Source: Thermoleophilia bacterium
GTDB taxonomy: Bacteria > Actinomycetota > Thermoleophilia > Gaiellales > Gaiellaceae
Direction of reading: 5' to 3'
Length of the DNA stretch: 16,923 nucleotides
Assembly: GCA_025933895.1 (NCBI GenBank)
Contig: JAICZB010000018.1
Span: forward strand, 1-16,923
Every line of letters begins with the position of its first letter. Position 1 is the first letter of the stretch. Below are positions 5,989 through 12,948 of this stretch, piece by piece. The position numbers were made by a program, and so were the translations under genes. The notes beneath the pieces were generated by a model. That model had not been told where the DNA came from and searched no databases. It saw only the letters and a list, made by a program, of their open reading frames with translations.

Positions 5989-6072
5989 AGCTTCGTGCCG
6001 AGACGCGCGCAATCCATTCACACCTGTCCGGTGGGGACGGGCCGATCGGCCAACTCCGTCCGCACCCCCCCG

Positions 6073-6086
6073 TAGCTTGGCTGCAC
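6073..6086 (+). promoter_or_regulatory. Leaderless-type -10 box for recJ
   Basis: TAGCTT at 6073-6078 is identical to the ruvC box and ends 8 nt before the ATG at 6087. It supports that ATG over longer in-frame starts back to 5973. Confidence 0.5.
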
Positions 6087-7961
6087 ATGCACGAAGGCAC
6101 CTGGACACTCATGGACTGCCCGCCGAATGCGCAGGCTGAGCTCGTCCGCACGCTCGGAATCTCCCCGCTCACGGCCGCCGTGCTGGTCCGGCGCGGCTAC
6201 TCCGACCCGGACGTCGCGCGCCGCTTCCTCGACGGCGAGCAGCCGCCACACGACCCGTTCCTGCTGGGGGACATGGAGGCCGCGTGCGCGCAGATCCGCG
6301 CAGCGGTGGAGCATGGCCGGCGGATCTGCGTCCACGGTGACTACGACGTCGACGGCATCGCCGCCACCACCCTTGCCGTCCTGCTGCTGCGCGAGCTAGG
6401 TGCAGACGTCGCATGGCATCTGCCGAGCCGGTTCGACGAGGGCTACGGCGTCCGCAGCGAGACGCTCGCACGCCTCGCGGACGAGGGCTGCGGGCTCGTC
6501 CTCACAGTCGACTGTGGGATCACGGCTGCCACCGAGGTTGCCGAGGCGAAGGAACGCGGCCTCGACGTCGTCGTCACCGATCATCACCGACCGGCCGACG
6601 CGCTGCCGGACTGCCCGATCGTCGCCACTCGCCCGTCGAGCTACCCGTTCCCCGAGCTCTGCGGCACCGGCGTGGTCTACAAGCTCGGACAGGCGCTGTT
6701 CGGCGTCGACTCCGACGTCCCTCGGCGCCACCTCGACCTCGTCGCTCTGGCGACGATCGCCGACGTCGTGCCGCTCATCGACGAGAACCGGTCGCTCGCG
6801 ATCGCCGGGCTCCGCGCCCTCGCGCGCACAGCAAAACCGGGTCTACGTGCGCTCATGCGAAACGCCGGCGTCGACCCGGCTACCGTCGATGCCGGAGCCG
6901 TCGGCTTCCGTCTCGCACCACGCCTGAACGCGGCCGGACGCCTCGGCCATCCCCGCGAGGCGCTCGAACTGTTGCTCACCGAGGACGAGGCCGAGGCCCG
7001 CCGGCTGGCCGACTCGCTGGAGGAGCTCAACCGCGAGCGCCAGGCGATCGAGGCCCGGATCCTCCGCGAGGCAGTCGCTCAGGTCGAGTCTTGGCCGCCG
7101 GAGGCACGCGCCCGCCGCGCATACGCCGTGGCCGGCGCGGATTGGCACGAGGGCGTGATCGGCATCGTCGCCTCGCGGCTCGTCGAGCGCTTCCACCGCC
7201 CAGTCGTGCTGATCGCGGGGACGGACGGCGACTGGAAGGGATCCGGCCGGTCGATCCCCTCCTTCGACCTGCACGGCGCACTCGGCGCGTGTGCCGGACT
7301 GCTCGGCCGCTGGGGCGGCCACCGTGCCGCAGCGGGCCTGTCGATCTCGGAGTCAAACGTCGAGGCGTTTGCCGCCGCCTTCGCCGAGCAGGCCGCAAAG
7401 GTTCTGGACGAGGAGGACCTCGAGCCCGTGACGTCGATCGACGCCGTCGTCGCGCGCGGTGCCGATCTCTCCCTCGACCTCTGCGCCGAGCTCGCACGGC
7501 TCGCACCGTTCGGGCTCGGCAACCCGGCGCCGACGCTGCTCGCTCCCGGCTGCGGCCTCGGCGACCTCTCGACCGTCGGCGACGGGAAGCACCTTCGCTT
7601 CCGCGTCCGGCGGGACGGTCGGGATGCCGGCAGCGCGATCGCCTTCGGCCAGGGCTCACGCCTCGAGGTGCTCCGGCCGGACGCCCTCTACGACGTCGCC
7701 TTCCGCCTGGAGGAGAACCACTGGAACGGCACGGTCGCGCCGCAGCTCGTCGTTCGCCGGGTGCTTCCGACCGCCGCCCGGTATCGCGAGCTCCGGGAAT
7801 GGCTGGCACAGGAGTGGCGCATGCCGGAAGCCGCACGCAGTCCGGACGCGACCGCGATCTTCGGCGAGCTGGCGCTCGGGGACGGCGACCGCCGCGACCT
7901 GCTCGAATCTGCCCGTTTCCGGGCACTGCTCGCGGCGGAGCCGCTGGCGCGCGCCGCCTAG
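6087..7961 (+). CDS. recJ: RecJ, single-strand-specific 5'-3' exonuclease
   Basis: RecJ degrades single-stranded DNA 5' to 3' in recombination, mismatch and base excision repair. From the ATG at 6087 the product is 624 residues. The DHH domain has HGDYDVDG (83-90, with D85, D87 and D89), VDCG (141-144, D142), TDHH (164-167) and ATIADVVPL (222-230, D226). LAPRLNAAGRLG follows at 276-287. The DHHA1 part shows ADWHEGVIGIVASRL (351-365), GSGRSIPSFDL (385-395) and GGHRAAAGLSI (410-420). The C-terminal OB region includes LARLAPFGLGNPAP. All metal and phosphate-binding motifs are intact. Forward in-frame codons upstream to 5973 are open, but they cross the likely promoter. It is divergent from the GH16 gene and monocistronic. 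Confidence 0.96.
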   Translation: MHEGTWTLMDCPPNAQAELVRTLGISPLTAAVLVRRGYSDPDVARRFLDGEQPPHDPFLLGDMEAACAQIRAAVEHGRRICVHGDYDVDGIAATTLAVLLLRELGADVAWHLPSRFDEGYGVRSETLARLADEGCGLVLTVDCGITAATEVAEAKERGLDVVVTDHHRPADALPDCPIVATRPSSYPFPELCGTGVVYKLGQALFGVDSDVPRRHLDLVALATIADVVPLIDENRSLAIAGLRALARTAKPGLRALMRNAGVDPATVDAGAVGFRLAPRLNAAGRLGHPREALELLLTEDEAEARRLADSLEELNRERQAIEARILREAVAQVESWPPEARARRAYAVAGADWHEGVIGIVASRLVERFHRPVVLIAGTDGDWKGSGRSIPSFDLHGALGACAGLLGRWGGHRAAAGLSISESNVEAFAAAFAEQAAKVLDEEDLEPVTSIDAVVARGADLSLDLCAELARLAPFGLGNPAPTLLAPGCGLGDLSTVGDGKHLRFRVRRDGRDAGSAIAFGQGSRLEVLRPDALYDVAFRLEENHWNGTVAPQLVVRRVLPTAARYRELREWLAQEWRMPEAARSPDATAIFGELALGDGDRRDLLESARFRALLAAEPLARAA

Positions 7962-7964
7962 CCA

Positions 7965-8135
7965 GCTAGAGGCTTGATGTGAAATAGGAGTTGCGCCCGG
8001 ATGCCGTTCCAGGCGCGGCGCGAGGCCGTCTCGTCGGCCTTGCACAGGCCACCGGCCTGCGCTGCGGCCGCCGAGCCACCCTCGCTTGGCCTGGAGCGGC
8101 CCCGAGCGGGCTCGATTTCACATCAAGCCTCTAGC
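7965..8135. repeat. 171-bp element with perfect 21-bp inverted repeats (MITE or structured RNA)
   Basis: The arms 7965-7985 and 8115-8135 are perfect reverse complements over 21 bp (arm begins GCTAGAGGCTTGATGTG). Pairing continues inward: an imperfect helix 7988-8000 with 8102-8113, then a 12-bp helix 8003-8014 with 8089-8100 containing one G-U pair. Inside are hairpins 8020-8028/8035-8043 and CAGGCC-ACC-GGCCTG at 8045-8059. CTAG lies at both ends (7966-7969, 8131-8134), as expected if an IS630/Tc1-like MITE had inserted at TA within CTAG. There is no transposase and no coding signal. A structured RNA is the alternative. Confidence 0.65.
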
Positions 8136-8280
8136 GCGTGTTGAGCGAGAAGGCGAGCGCCCGCGCGAGGCGGAGGACGCTGCGGCGTCTCCAGAAACGG
8201 CGAAATCCAGGCATGGAACGCGTCACTTCGATCATCTAACGGTCGTTCCTCCCGCACAGGTTCGCCCGAAAACCCGCGAG

Positions 8281-8292
8281 TACACTGAGACA
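8281..8292 (+). promoter_or_regulatory. Leaderless-type -10 box for rel
   Basis: TACACT at 8281-8286 ends 6 nt before the GTG at 8293. It decides the rel start, because the reading frame is open far upstream. Confidence 0.6.
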
Positions 8293-10506
8293 GTGACGAT
8301 CGTTCAAGCCGGCGAGAGGCACGAGGAGCTCCTCGAAGGACTGCTCGCGAAGCTTGCCGCCCACCGGGCGGACATCGACGTCGCGCTCGTGACCCGGGCC
8401 TTCCGTTTCGCGGCCGTCGCGCACGAGGGCCAGCACCGCCGCTCGGGCGAGCCGTTCATCACGCATCCCGTCGGCGTCGCCACGATCTGCGCGGGGCTTC
8501 GCCTCGACGAGCAGACGATCGCCGCCGCGCTGCTCCACGATGTCGTCGAGGACACCGGTGTCGAGCTCGACACGCTCCGCGAGGAGTTCGGCGAGGAGAT
8601 CGCCTCCCTCGTAGACGGCGTCACGAAGCTGACCCGGGTCCAGTTCCAGACACGCGAGCAGGCGGAGGCCGAGAACTACCGGAAGATGGTCGTCGCGATG
8701 GCCGAGGACGTCCGCGTCATCCTCGTCAAGCTCGCCGACCGCCTCCACAACCTCCGCACCATCGAGTACCTCGGGAAGCAGAAGCAGATCCAGAAATCGA
8801 GGGAGGCGCTCGAGGTCTACGCACCCCTCGCCCACCGGCTCGGTATCCACGCGCTCAAGTGGGAGCTCGAGGACCTCGCCTTCCAGACGCTCCATCCGCG
8901 GAAATACTCGGAGATCAAGACGATGGTCGCCGAGCGCCGCGCCGATCGCGAGGGGCACGTCGCGGAAGCGGCCGACGTCCTGATCCGCGAGCTCGAGAAG
9001 GTCGACATCCCCGTCGACATCTCCGGCCGCGCGAAGCACTTCTACTCGATCTACGACAAGATGGCCCGCAAGGGCCGCGAGTTCAACGAGATCTACGACC
9101 TCACCGCGATGCGGGTGATCGTCGGGCGCGACGGCGAGGAGGGGACGCGCGACTGTTATGGCGCGCTCGGCCTCATTCATTCCCTCTGGAAGCCGATGCC
9201 CGGCCGCTTCAAGGACTACATCGCGATGCCGAAGTTCAACCGCTACCGGTCGCTCCATACGACGGTCATCGGCCCGGAAGGCCGGCCGCTGGAGATCCAG
9301 GTGCGAACGCGGGAGATGCACGAGACGGCCGAGCTCGGCGTCGCGGCCCACTGGGCCTACAAGCGCGACGGCCACCGCAGGTCGAAGGCCACGGACGAGG
9401 AGTGGAACGCCTGGGTGCGGCAGCTGATGGACATCAACGCCGACGAGTCGGACGCGCGCGAGTTCGTGAAGAGCTTCCGCACCGACCTCTTCGACGAGGA
9501 GGTGTTCGTCTTCACGCCGAAGGGCGAGGTGAAGACGCTGCCGGCGGGCGCGACCCCGATCGACTTCGCGTACGCCGTCCACACCGACGTCGGCCACCGC
9601 ACGGTCGGCGCCAAGGTGAACGGCCGGATCGTGCCGCTCCACTACCGCTTGCGCAGCGGGGACCGCGTCGAGATCCTCACGGGCAAGTCCGCCGCGCGCG
9701 GCCCGTCACGCGACTGGCTCTCGCTCGTCGCCTCCTCGCGCGCCCGCAACAAGATCCGCCAGTTCTTCTCCCGCGAGCAGAAGGAGGATCTCGAGGCGAA
9801 GGGACGCGAGTCGCTCGAGAACTCGCTCAAGGCGCAGAACCTGCCGTACAAGAAGCTCGCCGGCTCCGCTGTGCTCGCCGGCGTGATCCGGGAGTCCGGC
9901 TACAAGAAGGCCGAGGACTTCTACATCGCGCTCGGCTCCGGAAAGCTGACCGCGTCGAAGATCGTCGACAAGGTCCTGCAGCAGCTCAAAGTGGCGGAGG
10001 TCGCCGAGGAGCCGATCCCGCTCAAGAAGCCGCGTGCCCGCGAGGCGGCCGGCAGCGAGAGCTACGGGATCAACGTGATCGGCGTCGAGGACGTCCTCGT
10101 CCGGCTGGCGAAGTGCTGCACGCCGGTTCCGGGCGACGACATCGTCGGCTACATCTCGCTCGGCAAGGGCATCACGATCCACCGCGGCGACTGTCCGAAT
10201 GTGCGCGCGCTACGCCGCAACCCCGAGCGGTTCACGCCGGTCGAGTGGGAGGGAGGCGGCAGCCAGAGCTTCCGCGTCCAGATCGCCGTCGACTCCTGGG
10301 ACCGGCCGCGCCTGCTCGAGGATGTCGCGCGGACCTTCGCAGAGCACGGCTCGAACATCGTGTCGTACGGCGGCACCGTGGAGGATCAGATGGCCCGCAA
10401 TTGGTACGTCGCCGAGGTCGGTGACGTGAAGGCGCTCCGCGGCCTGCTCTCCTCGCTCCGCAACATCGACGGCGTCTTCGACGCCCGCCGCGTCACACCG
10501 TCGTAG
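8293..10506 (+). CDS. rel: Bifunctional (p)ppGpp synthetase/hydrolase Rel
   Basis: Rel makes and degrades the alarmone (p)ppGpp in the stringent response, sensing uncharged tRNA on ribosomes. From GTG 8293 it has 737 residues. The hydrolase domain has H44, LLHDVVEDT (H82, D83, E86, D87) and KLADRLHN (D149), so it looks active. The synthetase domain has RFKDYIAMPKFNRYRSLHTTV (305-325) and LEIQVRTREMHETAELGVAAHW (333-354). RFKD (305-308) is the RxKD form typical of bifunctional Rel rather than the ExDD of monofunctional RelA. TGS lies at about 402-463, the zinc-finger-like Cys region CCTP...HRGDC at 608-634 (C608, C609, H630, C634) and ACT at about 658-735. All domains are intact. It is monocistronic with a leaderless-type start. 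Confidence 0.96.
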   Translation: MTIVQAGERHEELLEGLLAKLAAHRADIDVALVTRAFRFAAVAHEGQHRRSGEPFITHPVGVATICAGLRLDEQTIAAALLHDVVEDTGVELDTLREEFGEEIASLVDGVTKLTRVQFQTREQAEAENYRKMVVAMAEDVRVILVKLADRLHNLRTIEYLGKQKQIQKSREALEVYAPLAHRLGIHALKWELEDLAFQTLHPRKYSEIKTMVAERRADREGHVAEAADVLIRELEKVDIPVDISGRAKHFYSIYDKMARKGREFNEIYDLTAMRVIVGRDGEEGTRDCYGALGLIHSLWKPMPGRFKDYIAMPKFNRYRSLHTTVIGPEGRPLEIQVRTREMHETAELGVAAHWAYKRDGHRRSKATDEEWNAWVRQLMDINADESDAREFVKSFRTDLFDEEVFVFTPKGEVKTLPAGATPIDFAYAVHTDVGHRTVGAKVNGRIVPLHYRLRSGDRVEILTGKSAARGPSRDWLSLVASSRARNKIRQFFSREQKEDLEAKGRESLENSLKAQNLPYKKLAGSAVLAGVIRESGYKKAEDFYIALGSGKLTASKIVDKVLQQLKVAEVAEEPIPLKKPRAREAAGSESYGINVIGVEDVLVRLAKCCTPVPGDDIVGYISLGKGITIHRGDCPNVRALRRNPERFTPVEWEGGGSQSFRVQIAVDSWDRPRLLEDVARTFAEHGSNIVSYGGTVEDQMARNWYVAEVGDVKALRGLLSSLRNIDGVFDARRVTPS

Positions 10507-10509
10507 GTC

Positions 10510-10560
10510 CCCTCGTTCGAGGGATACAGGCGCACGACCGAGGGTTACCCCCTTCGAGGG
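10510..10560 (+). terminator. Tandem short hairpins after rel
   Basis: CCCTC-GTTC-GAGGG (10510-10523) and CCCT-TCG-AGGG (10550-10560) follow the rel stop. They carry similar 3' flanks (TTCGAGGGATAC and TTCGAGGGACAC). Neither has a T-run, so intrinsic termination is only possible, not shown. Confidence 0.3.
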
Positions 10561-10594
10561 ACACGCCGGTGCTGGTGCGGCGCGGATCCCTCGG

Positions 10595-10610
10595 ATGAGC
10601 CATGGCTCGT
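10595..10610. terminator. Palindrome between convergent genes
   Basis: GAGCCATGGCTC (10597-10608) is a perfect 12-bp palindrome directly beside the stop of the mini-GAF gene, between two convergent units. It may form a hairpin that helps end transcripts. There is no T-run. Confidence 0.2.
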
Positions 10611-10912
10611 CAGCTCTCCCACGTCTCGCCGCCGGTGTCCCACCCGACGAGGCACAGGTCCGCAATCTCCGCGGCGACGGTCTCGAGCTCCGCCGGGTCG
10701 ACGTCTCCGTCCGCCGCGAGCTCGGCGACGCGCGTGCCACGCCACAGGACGGGTGCGGACGTGCGCCGGGAGGGATCCTGCGCGCCCGACTCCGGTCCGA
10801 GCACGAGGCTGTCGTCCTCGACGAAGTAGATGCCCGCCCACACGCAGCCTTCGCGCCCGGCGAGCTGCGAAACGGCCTGCCGCAGCTGCTCGTCGGCGTC
10901 AGGCGTCGACAT
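10610..10912 (-). CDS. Small GAF-like domain protein
   Basis: The 100-residue protein resembles a shortened GAF domain of the free methionine-R-sulfoxide reductase type. VWAGIYFVEDDSLVLGPESG (24-43) matches the family's WVGFY...LVLGPFQG core, and a helix ending IADLCLVGWDTGGETW (83-98) closes the fold. The catalytic Cys cluster expected after the GPFQG turn is absent: the region reads AQDPSRRTSAP. Enzymatic sulfoxide reduction is therefore unlikely, and a ligand-binding or structural role is more plausible. Its ATG at 10912 lies inside the 3' end of the thioesterase gene (14-nt overlap), so it is the third gene of the unit headed by the phosphohexomutase gene. The exact function is unknown. 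Confidence 0.7.
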   Translation of the reverse strand: MSTPDADEQLRQAVSQLAGREGCVWAGIYFVEDDSLVLGPESGAQDPSRRTSAPVLWRGTRVAELAADGDVDPAELETVAAEIADLCLVGWDTGGETWES

Positions 10913-11327
10913 CGTCGGCTTCGAAGGCGAGGACGGGCTCGCGGAACGAATCCGGCACGGGGCGCGCGTTCCGCTCAGCGAGGTCGACGTAGACGAGCGT
11001 CTGGTGCGCAGTGACCATGAGCACGTCGTCCGGGATGCGGTAGGCGGCGAAGGCGAAGGTGACGCTCGTGCGTCCGAGCCGAGAGACGCGCACGAATACC
11101 TCGATCTCGTCGTCGAAGACCGCCGGGGCGAAGTACTCCACGTCGTTCGCCCGCATGACGAAGTCGCCGGCCTCGCCGCGCCGCTGAAGGAGGCCGAGCG
11201 AGCGGAGGTACTCGACGCGCGCGAGGTCGAAGTAGGGGTTGTAGCGGCCGTAGTAGACGATTCCCTGCGCGTCGGTGTCCGAGAAGCCGACGCGCGTCGG
11301 CGCCGAGAACTTGAAGGGCGGCTTCAC
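10899..11327 (-). CDS. Hotdog-fold acyl-CoA thioesterase (4HBT family)
   Basis: The 142-residue protein is a single hotdog domain of the 4-hydroxybenzoyl-CoA thioesterase/YbgC type, which hydrolyses acyl-CoA thioesters. The signature VGFSDTDAQGIVYYGRYNPYFDLARVEYL (13-41) contains the catalytic Asp of the DTDxxGIVYY motif (D19 equivalent). Later strands include DVEYFAPAVFDDEIEVFVRVSRLGRTSVTFAFAAY and TAHQTLVYVDL. Length and motif fit the family, but the acyl substrate is unknown. The GTG start overlaps the upstream stop in GTGA (11324-11327), and GAGGTG at 11341-11336 is a plausible Shine-Dalgarno with an 8-nt gap. The 3' end overlaps the GAF-like gene by 14 nt, so the three genes are tightly coupled. 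Confidence 0.88.
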   Translation of the reverse strand: MKPPFKFSAPTRVGFSDTDAQGIVYYGRYNPYFDLARVEYLRSLGLLQRRGEAGDFVMRANDVEYFAPAVFDDEIEVFVRVSRLGRTSVTFAFAAYRIPDDVLMVTAHQTLVYVDLAERNARPVPDSFREPVLAFEADDVDA

Positions 11328-12670
11328 GAGCGGATCACCTCGAGCACCTCGTCCCGCTTCCGCTCCATCAGCTCCTCGGAGGTCGCCTCGAGGTTGAGGC
11401 GGAGCAGGGCCTCGGTGTTCGACGGGCGGACGTTGAAGTGCCAGTCGTCGAAGTCGACAGAGATCCCGTCGAGGTGCGACACGCGCCCGTCGGCGTAGCG
11501 CTCCTTCAGCTCCTGCAGCTTGAGCGCGACGTCCGGAACCGGTGTGTTCAGCTCGCCCGTGATGAAGTAGCTCGAGCGCAGCGGCTCGAGGATCTCCGAC
11601 AGGCGCCGGCCCCGCTTCGAGATCAGCATGAGCATGAGCAGGAACGGGACCACACCCGAGTCGGCCTGGCTGAAGTCGCGGAAGTAGTAGTGGCCGGAGA
11701 CCTCGCCGGCGAACGCGGCGTCGTCCTTCCGCATCCTGGCCTTGATGAAGGCGTGGCCGACGCGGTTCACGAGCGGAACGCCGCCCGCGCGATCGATCGT
11801 GTCGGGCACCGCGCGGCTGGCACGGACGTCGTAGATGATCTTCGCGCCCGGCTCCTTCTCGAGCACGCTTTCCGCGAAGAGTGCTGTCACGAAGTCCCCC
11901 GGGACGAACTCGCCGGTGTCGTCGACGAAGAAGCAGCGGTCGGCGTCGCCGTCGAAGGCAACCCCGAGGTCGGCGCCTTCCTCGAGCGTCTTGCGGACGA
12001 TGAACTCGCGATTCTCGGGCAGCAGCGGGTTCGGCTCGTGATTCGGGAACGAGCCGTCGGGCTCGAAGTAGCAGCGGACGGTCTCGACGGGGAGCCGCTC
12101 GACCACCGGCGGGAGCATCGTCCCGGCCATCCCGTTCGCCGCGTCGATCACGACCCGCAGCGGCTCGATCGCGCCGACGTCCACGAACGAGAGCACACGC
12201 TCGACGTAGGCAGGCCAGATGTCCAGGTCTTGCATCTCGCCACGGTGGTCGGGGCCGGTGCCGCTCCAGCTCCCGGCATCGATCAGGTCGCGCAGGTCGA
12301 GGAGCCCGCTGTCGCCGCCGACCGGCAGCGCGCCGCGCCGGACGAGCTTCATGCCCGTGTACTCCTTCGGGTTGTGCGAGGCGGTGACCATGATCCCGCC
12401 CTCGAGCTCGAGCGAGCCGACAGCGAAATAGACCATCTCCGTCCCGACGAGGCCGAGGTCGAGCACATCCGCGCCGGCCGCCGCGGCCCCGCGCATCACT
12501 GCCTCCTGCATCCCGAGTGACGAGAGCCGCATGTCGCGGCCTACGGCGATCCGCCGCGGCTCGAACCGCTCCACGTAGGCGCGGCCGATCGCCTCGGCGC
12601 CGGTCTCGTCGAGCTCGTCGGGATAGATCCCGCGCACGTCGTACGCCTTGAAGACCTTCGGATCGAGCAC
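11324..12670 (-). CDS. manB: Phosphomannomutase/phosphoglucomutase
   Basis: This alpha-D-phosphohexomutase interconverts hexose 6- and 1-phosphates, feeding nucleotide sugars for polysaccharides and glycolipids. The 448-residue protein has the four domain landmarks. The N-terminal FKAYDVRGIYP (7-17) comes first, then the phosphoserine loop TASHNPKEYTGMK (96-108) with S98. The metal loop is FDGDADRC (239-246) with D240, D242 and D244. The sugar-specificity loop is GEVSGH (322-327), and the C-terminal phosphate clamp is RPSNTEALLRLNLEA (415-429). GEVSGH fits the PMM/PGM group; strict choice of mannose or glucose cannot be made. GTG 12670 lies 6 nt after a -10-like box and heads a three-gene coupled unit. 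It is divergent from the truncated MerR gene. Confidence 0.93.
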   Translation of the reverse strand: MLDPKVFKAYDVRGIYPDELDETGAEAIGRAYVERFEPRRIAVGRDMRLSSLGMQEAVMRGAAAAGADVLDLGLVGTEMVYFAVGSLELEGGIMVTASHNPKEYTGMKLVRRGALPVGGDSGLLDLRDLIDAGSWSGTGPDHRGEMQDLDIWPAYVERVLSFVDVGAIEPLRVVIDAANGMAGTMLPPVVERLPVETVRCYFEPDGSFPNHEPNPLLPENREFIVRKTLEEGADLGVAFDGDADRCFFVDDTGEFVPGDFVTALFAESVLEKEPGAKIIYDVRASRAVPDTIDRAGGVPLVNRVGHAFIKARMRKDDAAFAGEVSGHYYFRDFSQADSGVVPFLLMLMLISKRGRRLSEILEPLRSSYFITGELNTPVPDVALKLQELKERYADGRVSHLDGISVDFDDWHFNVRPSNTEALLRLNLEATSEELMERKRDEVLEVIRS

Positions 12671-12682
12671 GGCGCGATGCTA
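12671..12682 (-). promoter_or_regulatory. Leaderless-type -10 box for the phosphohexomutase unit
   Basis: On the reverse strand TAGCAT (12682-12677) is followed by 6 nt and the GTG at 12670. Confidence 0.55.
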
Positions 12683-12696
12683 TGCGACGCTCTCAC

Positions 12697-12733
12697 GTGA
12701 CCTTCCCGCTACGGGAAGCTGCATCCTGGTTGC
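12697..12733 (+). promoter_or_regulatory. MerR-type promoter/operator with 19-bp spacer
   Basis: A -35-like GTGACC (12697-12702) and a -10-like CATCCT (12722-12727) are 19 bp apart. The spacer is filled by the dyad CTTCCCG-CTA-CGGGAAG (12702-12718). MerR regulators classically bind such dyads in overlong spacers and untwist them. The ATG of the MerR gene is 6 nt after the -10, matching the leaderless geometry elsewhere in the window. Confidence 0.6.
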
Positions 12734-12940
12734 ATGTTGACGATCGGACGCTTCACAGACGCCACAGGAGTCACCGCCGAAGCGCTCCGCCACTACGGCG
12801 AGATCGGCTTGCCCGTGCCCGCACGGGTCGATCCGGACAACGGCTATCGCTACAACGACTCCGCTCAGATCGATTACCAGGAGCACGCCCGGACGGTGTG
12901 GCCGCTGACGGCGGGCGATGACGCCGGTGTGTCCGGTTAG
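12734..12940 (+). pseudogene. Truncated MerR-family regulator
   Basis: The 68-residue product begins as a MerR-family DNA-binding domain: LTIGRFTDATGVTAEALRHYGEIGLPVPARVDPDNGYRYNDSAQI (2-46), which is helix-turn-helix plus wing. Family members continue with a second DNA-contacting helix pair and a long dimerisation helix, usually 110 residues or more. Here the MerR-like sequence stops near residue 46 and about 20 unrelated residues precede a TAG. The other frames downstream show no continuation that I recognise, so an internal deletion is more likely than a single frameshift. The upstream MerR-type operator looks intact. It could be a dead remnant or a mini-protein that still binds poorly. 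The start is ATG 12734. Confidence 0.6.
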
Positions 12941-12948
12941 GCTCGCCC
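12938..12948 (+). promoter_or_regulatory. Leaderless-type -10 box for the second P-loop gene, built on a stop codon
   Basis: TAGGCT at 12938-12943 begins with the MerR fragment's stop codon and ends 5 nt before the GTG at 12949. Confidence 0.5.

Larger units (their letters stand above)
7962..8292. other. 331-bp intergenic region with inverted-repeat element
   Basis: The gap between recJ and rel holds the 171-bp inverted-repeat element at 7965-8135. The remaining 157 bp (8136-8292) contain the rel -10-like box at the end and nothing else I can assign. No tRNA shape is present. The frame is open upstream of rel back to 8086 and beyond the second repeat arm, but it lacks a convincing start. Confidence 0.7.

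Noticed and set aside
5972..5989. CRP-type site suggested by TGTGA...TCAC near the GH16 gene
   Set aside because: The spacing between the half-sites is 8 nt rather than the 6 nt of TGTGA-N6-TCACA, so I kept it only as a generic dyad.
6413..7969. Long alternate-frame opening (518 codons) inside recJ
   Set aside because: It has Arg/Pro/Ala-rich low-complexity composition, and the overlapping RecJ frame contains every DHH motif.
8001..8144. 47-codon open frame (ATG 8001) inside the inverted-repeat element
   Set aside because: The upstream AGGAG is 10 nt away, the composition is Ala/Pro/Arg-rich and its end simply translates the repeat arm, so coding is unsupported.
8086..8292. Upstream extension of rel in the same open frame to ATG 8086 (about 69 extra codons)
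   Set aside because: It would translate the second arm of the inverted-repeat element and cross the TACACT box. Rel homologs begin near the GTG 8293 position, and the extra segment has no family similarity.
7962..8292. tRNA, tmRNA or retron-type RNA in the recJ-rel gap
   Set aside because: No tRNA cloverleaf or T-arm consensus, no tmRNA-like ends and no reverse transcriptase nearby. The inverted repeat alone does not support these.
8236..9642. Long reverse-strand open frame (468 codons) opposite rel
   Set aside because: It is antisense to the conserved Rel domains and has low-complexity Arg/Leu/Asp/Val composition typical of a GC-rich shadow frame.
8859..10424. 521-codon alternate frame inside rel
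   Set aside because: It is a shadow of the Rel frame, Arg-rich without any motif.
11438..12520. 360-codon forward frame opposite the phosphohexomutase gene
   Set aside because: The reverse-strand frame has all four catalytic loops; this one has none.
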